Below are positions 1 to 9,114 of a stretch of DNA of 64,000 nt, in pieces. The DNA lies in assembly GCF_009870125.1 (NCBI RefSeq), contig NC_046683.1:58791869-58855868 (forward strand), written 5' to 3'. The notes under the pieces are model-generated. The model ran no database searches. It saw only the letters and a list, made by a program, of their open reading frames with translations, and was not told where the DNA came from. How positions within the stretch are numbered: the first letter of the stretch is position 1; each line of letters begins with the position of its first letter. This stretch comes from Drosophila pseudoobscura. Taxonomy: Eukaryota; Arthropoda; Insecta; Diptera; Drosophilidae. A program made the translations under genes and the position numbers.

Positions 1-2457
1 ACATAAATAACAATTGCAAAAATCACGTATGCGTAAAGAGCAACACAGTAATAGCCACAGTGCGCAGAAGCGAGACAAAAAGACTAGCCGTTCATACACA
101 CACACACATTTGTACAATCAACTGCGGCCAACTTCAGGGCGTACGAGCGTAAAATCGGCGAGAACACGCAATAAAATGTTTGACGAAAACAATACGAAAG
201 AAAAGGGAATAAGATCTAAGCGACTAACGTCGCGCTGTTCTAACATTCTGGATATTGGACCAAGGCATTTTCAATATGGCGTCTGCTGTGCAAAACAGTC
301 TTGCAATTATTTATATAATTAAACATTTGCAGCCTTATTATTTGAAAATTTTTGTAGTTGAAATGGTCATGCAATCTGATGCGCATGTCAAAACGACGAA
401 AACAAGATATACACAAATAGGAATACATATTGTGTAGCACATGCATTGAGGGTGTGACTATTTAATGTTTGTTTCAAACACCTAATCGCATTTGAAAATA
501 ATATAAATGAAATAATTATTTTATAAAAATAATCTATTGTATTTTTAACCATATGCGCGGAGCTGGCAACTCTGTGGAGCTCTATTTTACGCACATCCAA
601 CTTCACGTTGCACAAAGCAGAATCGAAAGCAAAACAAATGAACGCATACATGAGTGCGAGAGAGCACGGCATATGCACTGGAGAAACACGAAATCAAATA
701 TGGCGACACGGTATGCGAAAAACTGAATAGAAATGCATCAACAAATATTTAACCCGCTCAAATTTGTATTTAACCAGCTTTAGGACAAGTGCAGGATATG
801 ATTCATTTTAAGATAATGCTGTCTGATGTTGCATACTGAAGATTCTGTCCTAATCACATCACTTTTTCAATTAAGGCGCGCATTCTCCATATTTATTTAT
901 TAGCGCTTTACTCACCGTTTAATTTGTTCATTGGAGTCTCACTTCATTTTTCACAACTCTGTTTACTTCAGCAGAAAGCATTGATTTTGAATTTTTGCGT
1001 ATTTAGCGCACAAAACTCTTTTCACGTTTGATTTTTACAATACAAATAAAATTTGCATACACTTGGGCACTTGTTTTTTAGTTCCTTTGAACATTTTCGC
1101 TTTTGAGCACTCAAAAGATATCGCGGCGCTGTTTAGAACGTTTAGTACCTGCACAAAAAAAACGTTTCTTCTTTGATTAATCAATTTTATTATTATTAAT
1201 ACCGTATGGCATAAGAAGCAGATGAGAAAACGAATGAGGAAAACATATACACGGATGACGCGTGCGTCAGAGCGGGATGTCTATACATACAACCATGAGC
1301 ACAGCTAGTGTGACCGTTCTGACGTATGGCACAGGCTTGCCAACAGCCTATTATCGGCTATTTTATTTTGTTCGCTAGCTCCCCTGCTTCTTCTTTATTT
1401 CTGTGTTGCACTGCTTCTTTGCTTTAGCCTATTACTACTGTGCCTGGCCATTCCGAAGTGCTGTACGTACATATTTCGATTTCGCCTTTCCGTCTCTTCG
1501 TCGACACTCACAAACACACGCATGTATTTCGGTATGTGTAAAATCTATACACACATACATACGGATGTTGGCGCACATATACAAAAATGAGAAATAGTTA
1601 AATGTTATTAACTATAAAGCAGCTATTATTCACATTTCACATAGCAAACAGCGCCAAAATAAGGCAACATTTTCTGAGAGACAAAATACTTGATACACAA
1701 TCGAGGTGCGTTATTCGGTATGGAAATGCATCGTTGTCGTTCGTCTTTTAGCTATAGACACTTGGAAAGTAATTTAAAAGAAAAAAACGTACGCCACAAG
1801 CAAACAAACTATATTTTTTGTACAATTCCCTGTACTTCTCCTACACTGGTACAAATACTATATTCATGTGCATATGTATATATAGACCGCTGCCAGTACA
1901 CGTTTAGCGACATCTCGCTTGCTCTTAGGCTCTGCACGTATTTTGCTTCTCACATTGTATCTGTTTTCCTCTTCTCCTACACGCTAATAAGAAATCATAT
2001 ACGAAAACTGTATTTTAGAACTCAACTAACACGTTTCACATTTAAATTTCATAGTGATGCGATTGCCGCCATCGCATACTATGCTTTTGACTATTTCATT
2101 CAATTTATTTTGTTGGTTTTAGCACAATTTCCACGCGTTTAATTAATGCACGACTTTCCGAAATTAGGGATGTTAAATATATATATATTGATGTATCAAA
2201 ATATCGATATATATATTTCTTGTTGGTAGGCAGGGGTAGTTACAAAATATATCGGTATTTGAACGATTTCGGCGATTACATTTGCAAAATATGTTCCGAC
2301 ATAAATTCTAAAAATCAATTGCTATATTCTACCCAATATTAAAATATAATTTGTCAAAAAATCTCCCCAAATACCAAAAGAAGTTTTGCTCATAATTCTA
2401 ATAAAATAAATATCATAACATTGTCACGCCACCTGGCGCCTTTCTGTTGCAGGAAAC
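1..2457. other. AT-rich region without a supported gene
   Basis: No open frame here looks coding: the longer ones (388-678 on the minus strand, 1690-2142 on the plus strand) are AT-rich, lack recognisable motifs and have no splice partners. The stretch holds AT-rich DNA, short CA/CATA tracts, a Motif 1 box at 1306-1316 and a TATCGATA palindrome at 2202-2209. It may be the far upstream or downstream flank of a gene lying to the left of the window. Confidence 0.6.
1306..1316 (-). promoter_or_regulatory. Motif 1 (M1BP-type) core promoter box
   Basis: On the minus strand this reads CGGTCACACTA, a perfect match to the Drosophila Ohler Motif 1 consensus YGGTCACACTR, which M1BP binds at housekeeping promoters. 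Its orientation suggests transcription toward the left end of the window. No coding exon follows within the 1.3 kb available, so it may serve a gene outside the window or be a chance match. Confidence 0.4.
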
Positions 2458-2465
2458 TATCGATA
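2458..2465 (+). promoter_or_regulatory. DRE upstream of Nprl3
   Basis: TATCGATA is the DNA replication-related element bound by DREF. It lies 58 nt upstream of the Nprl3 ATG, the usual place for a fly housekeeping promoter. A second TATCGATA lies at 2202-2209. Nprl3 lacks the full Motif 6 cassette seen at several neighbours; only a short similar string (about 2250-2268) is present. Confidence 0.6.
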
Positions 2466-2523
2466 GTGGCTCGATTATTCACATAAAGAATACAATTTAT
2501 TTTTGTTTTTTAAACTCCTAGAA

Positions 2524-4493
2524 ATGGAGGCAAATGTCAACCCCTTGGCCGTGATACTGGTATATTTTGACAGCAAAGGCGACCGGCTGCTCTATCGGTA
2601 TCCCTATCAGACTCTGGGACAAACAGAGGTGGCCACGGACGAGCAGCGAAAGTCCAGGTCTGGAGTTTACACGACTGCCGACATCTGCATCCCTTCAATG
2701 CCTTTTGCTTCTACAGAAAACGAAACCCCTATGCCGCCGCAAACACTGACGACTTGCTTCAGACGCCCACACACATCAGCGCTGCGAAGAGTCAGGGCCA
2801 GCTGCAGGGATTTGCCGATGATGTCCTGTCCGCTCTCTTTGCCGTTAAGCCGCAGCTTTGCAACCAAAAGTTCGAGCTGAAGCTGAACGATGTGAGGTTT
2901 GTGAGCCATCCCACGCTAATTCCCCATAAGGAGCAAAGGCCCAGCAATGCCAGCAGCAGTATTTCCCTGCCCTCAGCTGGTGGGGTTACTGCGAATCCGG
3001 CACCAGCTGCTCCATCCTCCGTCTTGGCGGTCAAAAAGCAACAGATGCTCATCAACATAGTCTTTGCCCTACATGCCCAGGCCAGCTACTCGATTGTGAA
3101 GTGCTACCACGAGCTAAGCAAGCGCCTAGGGCTGGCCCTGAAGTTTGAGGAACAACGCAGCGGCTACCTTACGGAGCAGACGGCCCACATGGCTCGCACA
3201 CATGACGAGCAGCAGCAGCAGCCCCTGGAGCGAACACTCGAGCTAATTGCGGAGAGGTGCAGCCTGGCACAGGCCCTGAAGTCTATATTCCATGATCTGT
3301 GCACCACAGGCCTCCTCAGCACATCGCTGAATCAGAATCTGACGCTGTGCTTCTGCCTGCCGGCCAAGGCACACCAGCTGCACAAGAAGGGAAGCATGGT
3401 GGATCCCGAGACGATAGATCGCTGTCTGCGTGCTCTCAAGCCGTACCACGGCATGCTTCTGCTAGTGGACTTCGCGGAGCTGCTCGACTGTGTCCCGCCC
3501 ACGGGGGCCAGGATGTTGTGGCAGCTGGTGGACGCTTACAATCCACTGATAAGCCTACAGAGCATGGCCTCAAACGCGGACCTAAGCATCGAGCACGTCT
3601 ACAAGCTTGTCTCTCACCTGGTCTACTGGGCCAAGGCCACCATCATTTATCCGCTGTGCGAGACGAATGTGTACGTGATTGCCCCAGACGCTCCGCTGCA
3701 CACCAAGTCGCATCTGGTGGAGAAGTTCTCCACGCGCTTTGCGGGCATGTCCCTGTTCGAGGTCATCTCCGATTTCTCGCTGCCCACATCGATTGGACAT
3801 CTGACCACGCCCCTACAGCAGCCGGCACGGCAGGGAATCCTCGCTCAGATGGTTTTGTGGATGCTGCAGCACCACCTGCTCATGCAGCTGCACACCTACG
3901 TTCAGTTCATGCCCAGCGAGGATGAGTTCGGTGACTCCGCGTCCTGTGGGCATCAGCTGCGTGGAGCCAGCGACGATGAGGGGGACCAGGACGCCGATCA
4001 GGACGAGCTGCACGACGGCTCCATGCTGAGCATGTCCAGCCAGCCGTTGCCCGTTCCCGTGGCATCTATCAATCATCGTCGAGACGTCTCCGAGGATCAT
4101 TCCTCCCTAGCCTCGGATAACATTGCCGTGCAGCCCTCGTCCAGCCACAAGTCGAACTTCAGCATGACCGCCTCGCTGAGCACGGAAAATTGCGACAGCA
4201 TCGACTCCATGGAGGATGAGCAGAAGCTGAAGGAACTGCTGCAGGTCTTCAACGATGCGGATCGGGCCGCCATCCGCCGGATACCCGCCTCGCTCAACGT
4301 CGACGATCTGGCGCTGCTTGTCAAGCTCTATCAGATGGGCTACTTCAAAAGCGAGCATCATCTCGAGGAGATAATGTACTTTGAGAACCTGCGCCGTTCC
4401 CAACTTCTGCAGCTGCTTGACAAGTTCCGCGACGTGCTGATCATCTATGAGACGGAGGATCCGGCCATTGCCTCCATGTACAATAATAAGTAG
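2524..4493 (+). CDS. Nprl3: Nprl3, GATOR1 complex subunit
   Basis: NPRL3 forms GATOR1 with NPRL2 and DEPDC5, the GTPase-activating complex for Rag GTPases that restrains TORC1 at the lysosome when amino acids are scarce. Two exons: 2524-2657 and 2717-4493, joined by a 59-nt GT-AG intron; the protein has 636 residues. The N-terminus carries the family's ILVYFDSKGDRLLYRYP stretch, followed across the splice by NPYAAANTDD. Later family blocks include QKFELKLNDVRFVSHPTL, LVYWAKATIIYPLCETNVY and, near the C-terminus, HHLEEIMYFENLRRSQLL. An acidic serine-rich linker (about residues 465-550) separates the N-terminal half from the final helical domain. ATG 2524 is preferred; the frame upstream (from 2503) opens only with TTG. 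A DRE precedes it. The assignment is confident; human NPRL3 is somewhat shorter (about 570 residues). Confidence 0.95.
2658..2716 (+). other. Nprl3 intron 1 (59 nt)
   Basis: The donor follows ...AAGTCCAG and the intron ends CTTCTACAG. Removing it joins AG to A, forming an Arg codon, and connects two long frames into a continuous NPRL3 N-terminus. Without splicing the frame leaves the family sequence. Confidence 0.9.
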
Positions 4494-4613
4494 TTTAAGT
4501 TGAAACAATTAAGCATTCCGAGCGCAGCCAGAAGAAATGTATGTAATATCTTGCTGTTAGTTCAGTAATTCGAGTTGTATGATCTTTGAATCGGGGGCCT
4601 ACTGTACTTGTGG

Positions 4614-4740
4614 GGCTAAGTGGGCTAAGTTCGTCTTTTCATCGGTATATTTACGGTATATTTTGAAATCTGTGACGTATTTTGGTATATTTTTAGGGGT
4701 CAGACCGTATATTTGATCAATAAATCCGCGGTCACGCTGC
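4614..4740 (+). promoter_or_regulatory. Promoter cassette copy 1 (Motif 6 repeats, ZAD gene 1)
   Basis: The stretch contains four GGTATATTT-like Motif 6 repeats, the central block GGGTCAGACCGTATATTTGA and a near Motif 1 box (CGGTCACGCTG) at its end. It ends 86 nt before the ATG of the ZAD gene. The same block, with similar flanking sequence such as CTAAGTTCGT...ATCGGTATAT, occurs upstream of four other genes in this window. It also carries AATAAA at 4719-4724, which could be the Nprl3 polyadenylation signal, so the end of one gene and the promoter of the next appear to overlap. Confidence 0.75.
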
Positions 4741-4826
4741 AAAAATGAAACCAGCTGATTCAAATCTGAAAATTGTCAAATTTTTGTGGGAAATCTGTTG
4801 GTTGTTTGTTTATTTTTAATGTGATA

Positions 4827-6221
4827 ATGGACGACAAACTAAGTCCTTTTGAGATAGTGGACATCTCAAATATGTGTATTGTATGCCGGGAAATTTCCGA
4901 CTTCCTGGTGGGCATATATTCGAAAACGCGTTTTTGGCTGCACGAATCAGAAAGGGAGAAGGAGCAGGAGCTGTGTCTGGCAGACATGATAAATGAGTGC
5001 TCCGGCTGTAAGGTGAAGCTGCTTGATGGATTCCCCGCGTACATGTGCGTGAGATGCGTTGGGGCGATGAACGCTGCTTTCCGATTGAAGCGCCAATACG
5101 AGGAGAGCTACCGCTACTTTGCAGAGGTACTACAAGCGGAAGACGATCTCTGCACAATGCTGGCGAAGGAGGAGTGGATTTTGGCCGATGAAAAGGCCGA
5201 GCCTCTTCGACCAGAGAAACCAGACGACAATCAAATGACTTTGGGTGAAACTAATAATACAATGGACACATCCCAAGAGACCGACGAAAACGACAACTGG
5301 GAAGATCCCGAACCAGTAGCAGAACGCAAATCGCAGCTGATCAAGGATCCCATTAAAGAAGAAAAGAGAAACAGAAAACAGAAATATGGCGAGGATACCA
5401 TTCCAGCTAGAAAACGAAAAAGGAGAACGTGCAAAGATCGCCAGAATGATGAGCTCAAGGAGTCCGATGAAGATGAATCCGAAACGTACATTTATGGTTC
5501 GAAGCTAAACGAGAAAAAAACGAAACGTTGGCTTTGCTCCAGTTGCAAGAAGTCCTTTGCACAACGTCAAACTCTGAAGGTGCACATTCGTATTCATACC
5601 GGCGAACGTCCCTATCAGTGCTCCCAGTGCTCTAAGGCCTTTGCTCAGAAAAGTAATCTCGACATACACATGCGCAACCACACCGGCGAACGTCCCTACC
5701 AGTGCACCCAGTGCTCTAAGGCCTTTGTTCAGCAGGCCAATCTCACAGCGCACATGTGCACCCACACCGGCGAACGTCCCTACCAGTGCTCCCAGTGCTC
5801 TAAGGCCTTTGCTCAGCGAAGTCATCTTGACATACACATGCGCAACCACACCGGCGAACGTCCCTACCAGTGCTCCCAGTGCTCTAAGGCCTTTGCTCAG
5901 CAGGCCAATCTCAAAGCGCATATTTGTCGGCACACCGGCGAACGGCCCTTCAAGTGTCCGCATTGCCCCAGAGACTGCACCAATAAGGGTCGCCTGTACG
6001 TCGACATGTGCACGCACTCCTCCCATCGACGTTTCAACTGCTTAGAGTGTAAGAGCAGCTTTAGCCAGAAGAGCGCCCTGCAGAAGCATATGACCATTCA
6101 TACCCGGTTGTTGTATAAGAGTACAAATCTCATTAAAGTGCAGTCTGGGGTCTCGCCAAAGCCTCTCGAGGAAGTGAAGCCCAGGGCCGAATACAAGCTG
6201 CGACCAAGATATACGAAGTAA
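4827..6221 (+). CDS. ZAD and C2H2 zinc-finger protein (seven fingers)
   Basis: A probable nuclear DNA-binding regulator of the insect ZAD family. Single exon, 464 residues from ATG 4827; the frame upstream opens only with TTG at 4773. The N-terminal zinc-finger-associated domain has its four cysteines at C17, C20, C74 and C77. An acidic, lysine-rich linker (about 115-230) follows, with basic nuclear-localisation-like runs (PARKRKRR). Seven C2H2 fingers lie at about residues 235-425, mostly joined by TGERPYQC linkers. Fingers 2/4 and 3/5 are near-identical at DNA level, pointing to a duplicated two-finger unit. Finger 6 has Asp in place of its first histidine (CPHCPRDC...VDMCTH), so it may not fold. 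The promoter cassette lies 86 nt upstream and AATAAA at 6417-6422 downstream. The orthologue within this large, fast-evolving family is not recognised. Confidence 0.9.
   Translation: MDDKLSPFEIVDISNMCIVCREISDFLVGIYSKTRFWLHESEREKEQELCLADMINECSGCKVKLLDGFPAYMCVRCVGAMNAAFRLKRQYEESYRYFAEVLQAEDDLCTMLAKEEWILADEKAEPLRPEKPDDNQMTLGETNNTMDTSQETDENDNWEDPEPVAERKSQLIKDPIKEEKRNRKQKYGEDTIPARKRKRRTCKDRQNDELKESDEDESETYIYGSKLNEKKTKRWLCSSCKKSFAQRQTLKVHIRIHTGERPYQCSQCSKAFAQKSNLDIHMRNHTGERPYQCTQCSKAFVQQANLTAHMCTHTGERPYQCSQCSKAFAQRSHLDIHMRNHTGERPYQCSQCSKAFAQQANLKAHICRHTGERPFKCPHCPRDCTNKGRLYVDMCTHSSHRRFNCLECKSSFSQKSALQKHMTIHTRLLYKSTNLIKVQSGVSPKPLEEVKPRAEYKLRPRYTK
5606..5945 (+). repeat. Tandem two-finger duplication in the ZAD gene
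   Basis: Finger-plus-linker units repeat every 84 bp. Alternating units are most alike: NLDIHMRNH/HLDIHMRNH for fingers 2 and 4, QQANLTAHMCTH/QQANLKAHICRH for fingers 3 and 5. This gives an apparent 168-bp period. The core YQCSQCSKAFAQ is encoded almost identically each time, so duplication is recent or kept uniform by gene conversion. Confidence 0.75.
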
Positions 6222-6988
6222 GAAATTGGGCTGACAACAAATGAAATTATCAATATTATTATTAGAAGGAGCATTAAGAATGAGTTATGTTTTCAACGTC
6301 GAGCATAGAAGAAGCCTTCTACAAAGACAATTTATTGTATGTAGAAATCGAATGACAAAAGCGTTGGGCCCGGCAAAAAATTTGGATGAATCTTGTATAC
6401 CTAAGTTCAAATTGTAAATAAAATGAATATGAATTACTTCAATCTAACTGCAGTCCTCAACATAGTATTTGTAAGGGAACTGAAATAGGTTTATAAGTTT
6501 TTTGTAACTGTTTTAACTGGCTATTGAATAAATGATGTCAAAACAGAGATCTTTTCTCTATCTTTCCCAATCTCGAGTCGAGCAGGACTATGCCTTGTCA
6601 TGCACAATACATGTTTTGGCCATTCTGCCGTGCTCTTTTCAATCATTCGATTTTACTTCTCTCGCTGGTGTCTTGTGCTTGGTCCTTTGAAGACCAAACA
6701 TTTTTGAACAGCAGACAAAACTTTTTAGCAATTTTAAGTTGAGAAATATCCAAAAATTTATTTGAAAAAATCGTGTTTTTCCTTGTTATTTTTTTGTCGA
6801 AATAATATTGTACTTAAATTATATGTGGGTTTTCACTTTCTTTCTCTTAACCCATACAAAATATACATTATCGCTCGTCCGTACAGGACAGAACATGCTT
6901 CCTAATAACTTAAACAATGATCGCCTAGCTCTAACAAAATACATTCTATTGTTTCAGATTACTTGATGGACTTTCATTACGATCGGGG
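6222..6988. other. Convergent 3' flanks of the two ZAD genes
   Basis: AT-rich and non-coding. AATAAA signals for the plus-strand gene lie at 6417-6422 and about 6526-6533. A TTTATT near 6759 can serve as the minus-strand signal for the second ZAD gene, giving it a 3' UTR of about 230 nt. No further gene is seen. Confidence 0.6.
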
Positions 6989-7723
6989 CTAGTTATTCAT
7001 TTCTGCCGGTTGATCGTCCTCGTTTGAACTCTTCTCCTTTTTGTGGGAACGACTGTGGAGTATTAGCTGGACCTTCTTTGGGAACGTCTTTGGACAGTGT
7101 ATACACTGGTAGTGGAGCGGTGGTGGTCCGGCAATATTTGGCGCTGGATCCTCCTCCTGCGCTACTACCCTGATGGTGAAAGGCCTCTTCATCAGCGGCG
7201 TGTCGGGGGTAATGGTGTTGCCCATCTCCTCCAAGTCCCCGTCCTCCTCGCTTTTGATGTTTGTTAAGTCCAAGTCGTCGGTCTCGATGATCTCAAAATA
7301 TTCCGCCGCAGTGTTGTCGTTTTCAGCCTCGTTAAAAACCGGCGCAGTGGAATCAACAGCATCGACATCTATCTCGTTCTTCACGTTTACAGTCTGCTCC
7401 TGGGCCGCGTCATTTGGAATTATGGAAGTCTGCTCGTCAGTTGGTTCTCTCTTCACTGGTGCATGCCTCTGCATGGTCCGGCTGTACCTGCGCTTGAATC
7501 GATACGCATTCCGCAGCGCCTTAAAGCATGGCTCGCATAAATGCTGATGATGGCCGTCTCCTTCATCCACATTCAACCCGGTGCACTCCTTAATCAGATT
7601 GGCCGGAATGTCTTCCGGCTCGTAGGGCAAGCTCTCATCGTGTTTCTGCTTGGCAAAAATGTCCACTGGAGGCTCGGCGTCTTTTAGACAAATTCGGCAG
7701 CACATTTTCTTTAAATCGTCCAT
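6989..7723 (-). CDS. ZAD protein with a single C2H2 finger
   Basis: Single exon, 244 residues, ATG at 7723. The N-terminal ZAD begins MDDLKKMCCRICL, with zinc cysteines C9, C12, C63 and C66, followed by ALRNAYRFKRRY, the usual end of the domain. An acidic linker (about 90-195) is rich in Glu, Asp and Asn. One C2H2 finger (CIHCPKTFPKKVQLILHSRSH type) lies at about 206-227, near the C-terminus. One finger is few for a DNA-binding ZAD protein, so it may act mainly through ZAD dimerisation or protein contacts (inference). It is convergent with the seven-finger ZAD gene and both start MDD, but the proteins are otherwise diverged. A shortened promoter cassette with a DRE lies about 92 nt upstream. 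Confidence 0.88.
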   Translation of the reverse strand: MDDLKKMCCRICLKDAEPPVDIFAKQKHDESLPYEPEDIPANLIKECTGLNVDEGDGHHQHLCEPCFKALRNAYRFKRRYSRTMQRHAPVKREPTDEQTSIIPNDAAQEQTVNVKNEIDVDAVDSTAPVFNEAENDNTAAEYFEIIETDDLDLTNIKSEEDGDLEEMGNTITPDTPLMKRPFTIRVVAQEEDPAPNIAGPPPLHYQCIHCPKTFPKKVQLILHSRSHKKEKSSNEDDQPAEMNN

Positions 7724-7814
7724 GTTTTCGCTTCCAATTTATTCCATTCCAGTTTTCGCGGTGGAAGCTATTTTTGAGAAAATTTACACCAATGTCTTGT
7801 GTTAGTTGTTGTTG

Positions 7815-7858
7815 GACTTATCGATAAAATAACCATCAGAAGTATACCAATATATATA
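7815..7858 (-). promoter_or_regulatory. Promoter cassette copy 5 (degenerate) with DRE, ZAD gene 2
   Basis: On the minus strand it reads TTGGTATACTTCTGATGGT, then TATTTTATCGATAAGTCC. This matches the cassette core TTGGTATATTTCTGAGGGT...TATTTGATCGATAAATCC with the CAGACGG segment missing. The perfect DRE is at 7819-7826. It ends about 92 nt before the ATG at 7723, like the other copies. Confidence 0.6.
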
Positions 7859-8061
7859 TATTTTTTTCTTTTTTGAGGGTTTAAGTTACCATGCTACCCG
7901 TGAGTAGCGTGGGATTATTTGGCCGCCCGCCTTTTGAAGGTGGAAATTGCCAAGTCAAAGAATACAATATGTTGTACTGTTTATAGCTTTACATCAATTT
8001 AGTCGATGAAGTCAATTAGTTTTTGGTACGCGCTGTTTCTTTTTCAAAGAATTTGTAAATA

Positions 8062-8262
8062 TCATATTTTCTTAGAGATGGGAGTAAACCTTGTTGTGTT
8101 GTACTTGGTACAATTGATAATTAAATGCGAGGCGTTATCGATACTATCGCATGTATCACATATGTTACTAGGAACTACATGCATTTTGGCGAGAGTCTGC
8201 TTATCGAATGCGTTACCACTAAGCGGTCTGTTGATTCTTTTAGCGTCAAAGGCTTTAAGCAA
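8062..8262 (-). mobile_element. Remnant of a non-LTR retrotransposon 3' region
   Basis: A 66-residue minus-strand frame contains INRPLSGNAF, then CDTCDSIDNASHLIINC, NTTR. This follows the LSGHG...CxxC...HxxxxC pattern found near the C-terminus of jockey/I/R1-type LINE polyproteins. No reverse transcriptase core is left and the flanking frames are closed, so this is a small dead fragment. The exact clade cannot be fixed from this length. A TATCGATA inside it (8136-8143) is probably coincidental. Confidence 0.5.
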
Positions 8263-8598
8263 AGTCTATACAATACCAAGATGTTGCATGAGGAACAAAT
8301 GCTTTTTCAATTTTCGTTTGACGCTTAATGGTACGGGCGCGCGGGGCTAGTACTTCAATTCTCTTTTACGCTACATTCGCCTCCGAAATGCTACTCGGCT
8401 TCGTCAATGCCTCGGTCAGCATCGAGTCGGTGTGTCTCGAGAGAAAGAATACAAAAACAAAATATGAATCGTTGACGACGGGAAGCCATCTGGAATGACT
8501 CAGCACGTTGATGCTCGACTTGAATTTGGATGGTCCGATTTTTTGGTTTATCTTGGTGTTCTGTTTTGGTTTTTTGGTTCAAAATGCCGTTGGTTGTA

Positions 8599-9114
8599 TT
8601 ATTTATTAAGTATTTTTTTATTATTTATTATTTTCTGACTGACAACATACTTTTTATTTTTAGGAATATATTTTTTAGATTTAAGTTCTTTTTTTAACTT
8701 TTTTATTTCTGCAAGAAGCCTGTGGCATTTCTTTTTATAAAAGTTTTTTGACTCAGAATTTTTTTTACATTTTTCGCAAATAGATACTTCTTCTTCTACA
8801 ACAATTTCGGGCTCAATAAATTCTACAGAATTATTTTCCAGTTCAATTTCTAAGTTCAAAGTCGGAATAGCTTCGCTTTTCAACTTTTTCTTCCCTATAT
8901 ATGCGCTAGAAAAATGATCATCGCATATAATCAGTTTTTGTTCATAATTCTCCAGTGCAACACAACATTTTTCGCGCCAAATTTGACCAATAATGCTGTC
9001 TGCAGGCGGAAAATTAAACATTTTTATACCAGGATTGGTACGCCTTGATTTTTGGCATGTCTTCACAATGCATTGCCGGCCGGACTTTGCATCACCTTTT
9101 CTTATTCCGCTCAT
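8599..9114 (-). CDS. THAP-domain protein, AT-rich gene
   Basis: Single-exon frame of 171 residues from ATG 9114. A complete THAP zinc-binding DNA-binding domain fills residues 15-85: C15-x4-C20 and C64-x2-H67 ligands, FNFPP, the core Trp at 46, and AIPT (82-85) in place of the usual AVPT. An acidic stretch (about 90-110), a second CxxC (C112, C115) and a very lysine-rich, helix-prone tail (about 120-171) follow. Codons are strongly A/T-ending, unlike the GC-ending neighbours. AATAAA overlaps the stop region, so the 3' UTR may be tiny. THAP domains occur in P-element-type transposases and in proteins derived from them, so this could be a domesticated gene, a transposon-derived fragment or a fast-evolving host gene. 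No transposase catalytic region is present and flanking inverted repeats were not seen. Confidence 0.7.
   Translation of the reverse strand: MSGIRKGDAKSGRQCIVKTCQKSRRTNPGIKMFNFPPADSIIGQIWREKCCVALENYEQKLIICDDHFSSAYIGKKKLKSEAIPTLNLEIELENNSVEFIEPEIVVEEEVSICEKCKKNSESKNFYKKKCHRLLAEIKKLKKELKSKKYIPKNKKYVVSQKIINNKKILNK

Noticed and set aside
388-678. 96-residue minus-strand frame with a signal-like start
   Set aside because: AT-rich, no promoter or splice context, composition equal to the surroundings and no motif.
1690-2142. 150-residue plus-strand frame
   Set aside because: Begins with a non-ATG codon, Tyr/Phe-rich as expected of AT-rich random DNA, no family signature.
4773-4826. Extended N-terminus of the ZAD gene from 4773
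   Set aside because: That start is TTG; the first ATG (4827) has the MDD start and places the ZAD cysteines normally.
5505-6026. 173-residue repetitive minus-strand frame opposite the zinc fingers
   Set aside because: Antisense shadow of the finger repeats; the periodicity comes from the 84-bp unit on the plus strand.
8136-8143. TATCGATA as a promoter DRE
   Set aside because: Lies inside the LINE remnant and is not upstream of any gene start.
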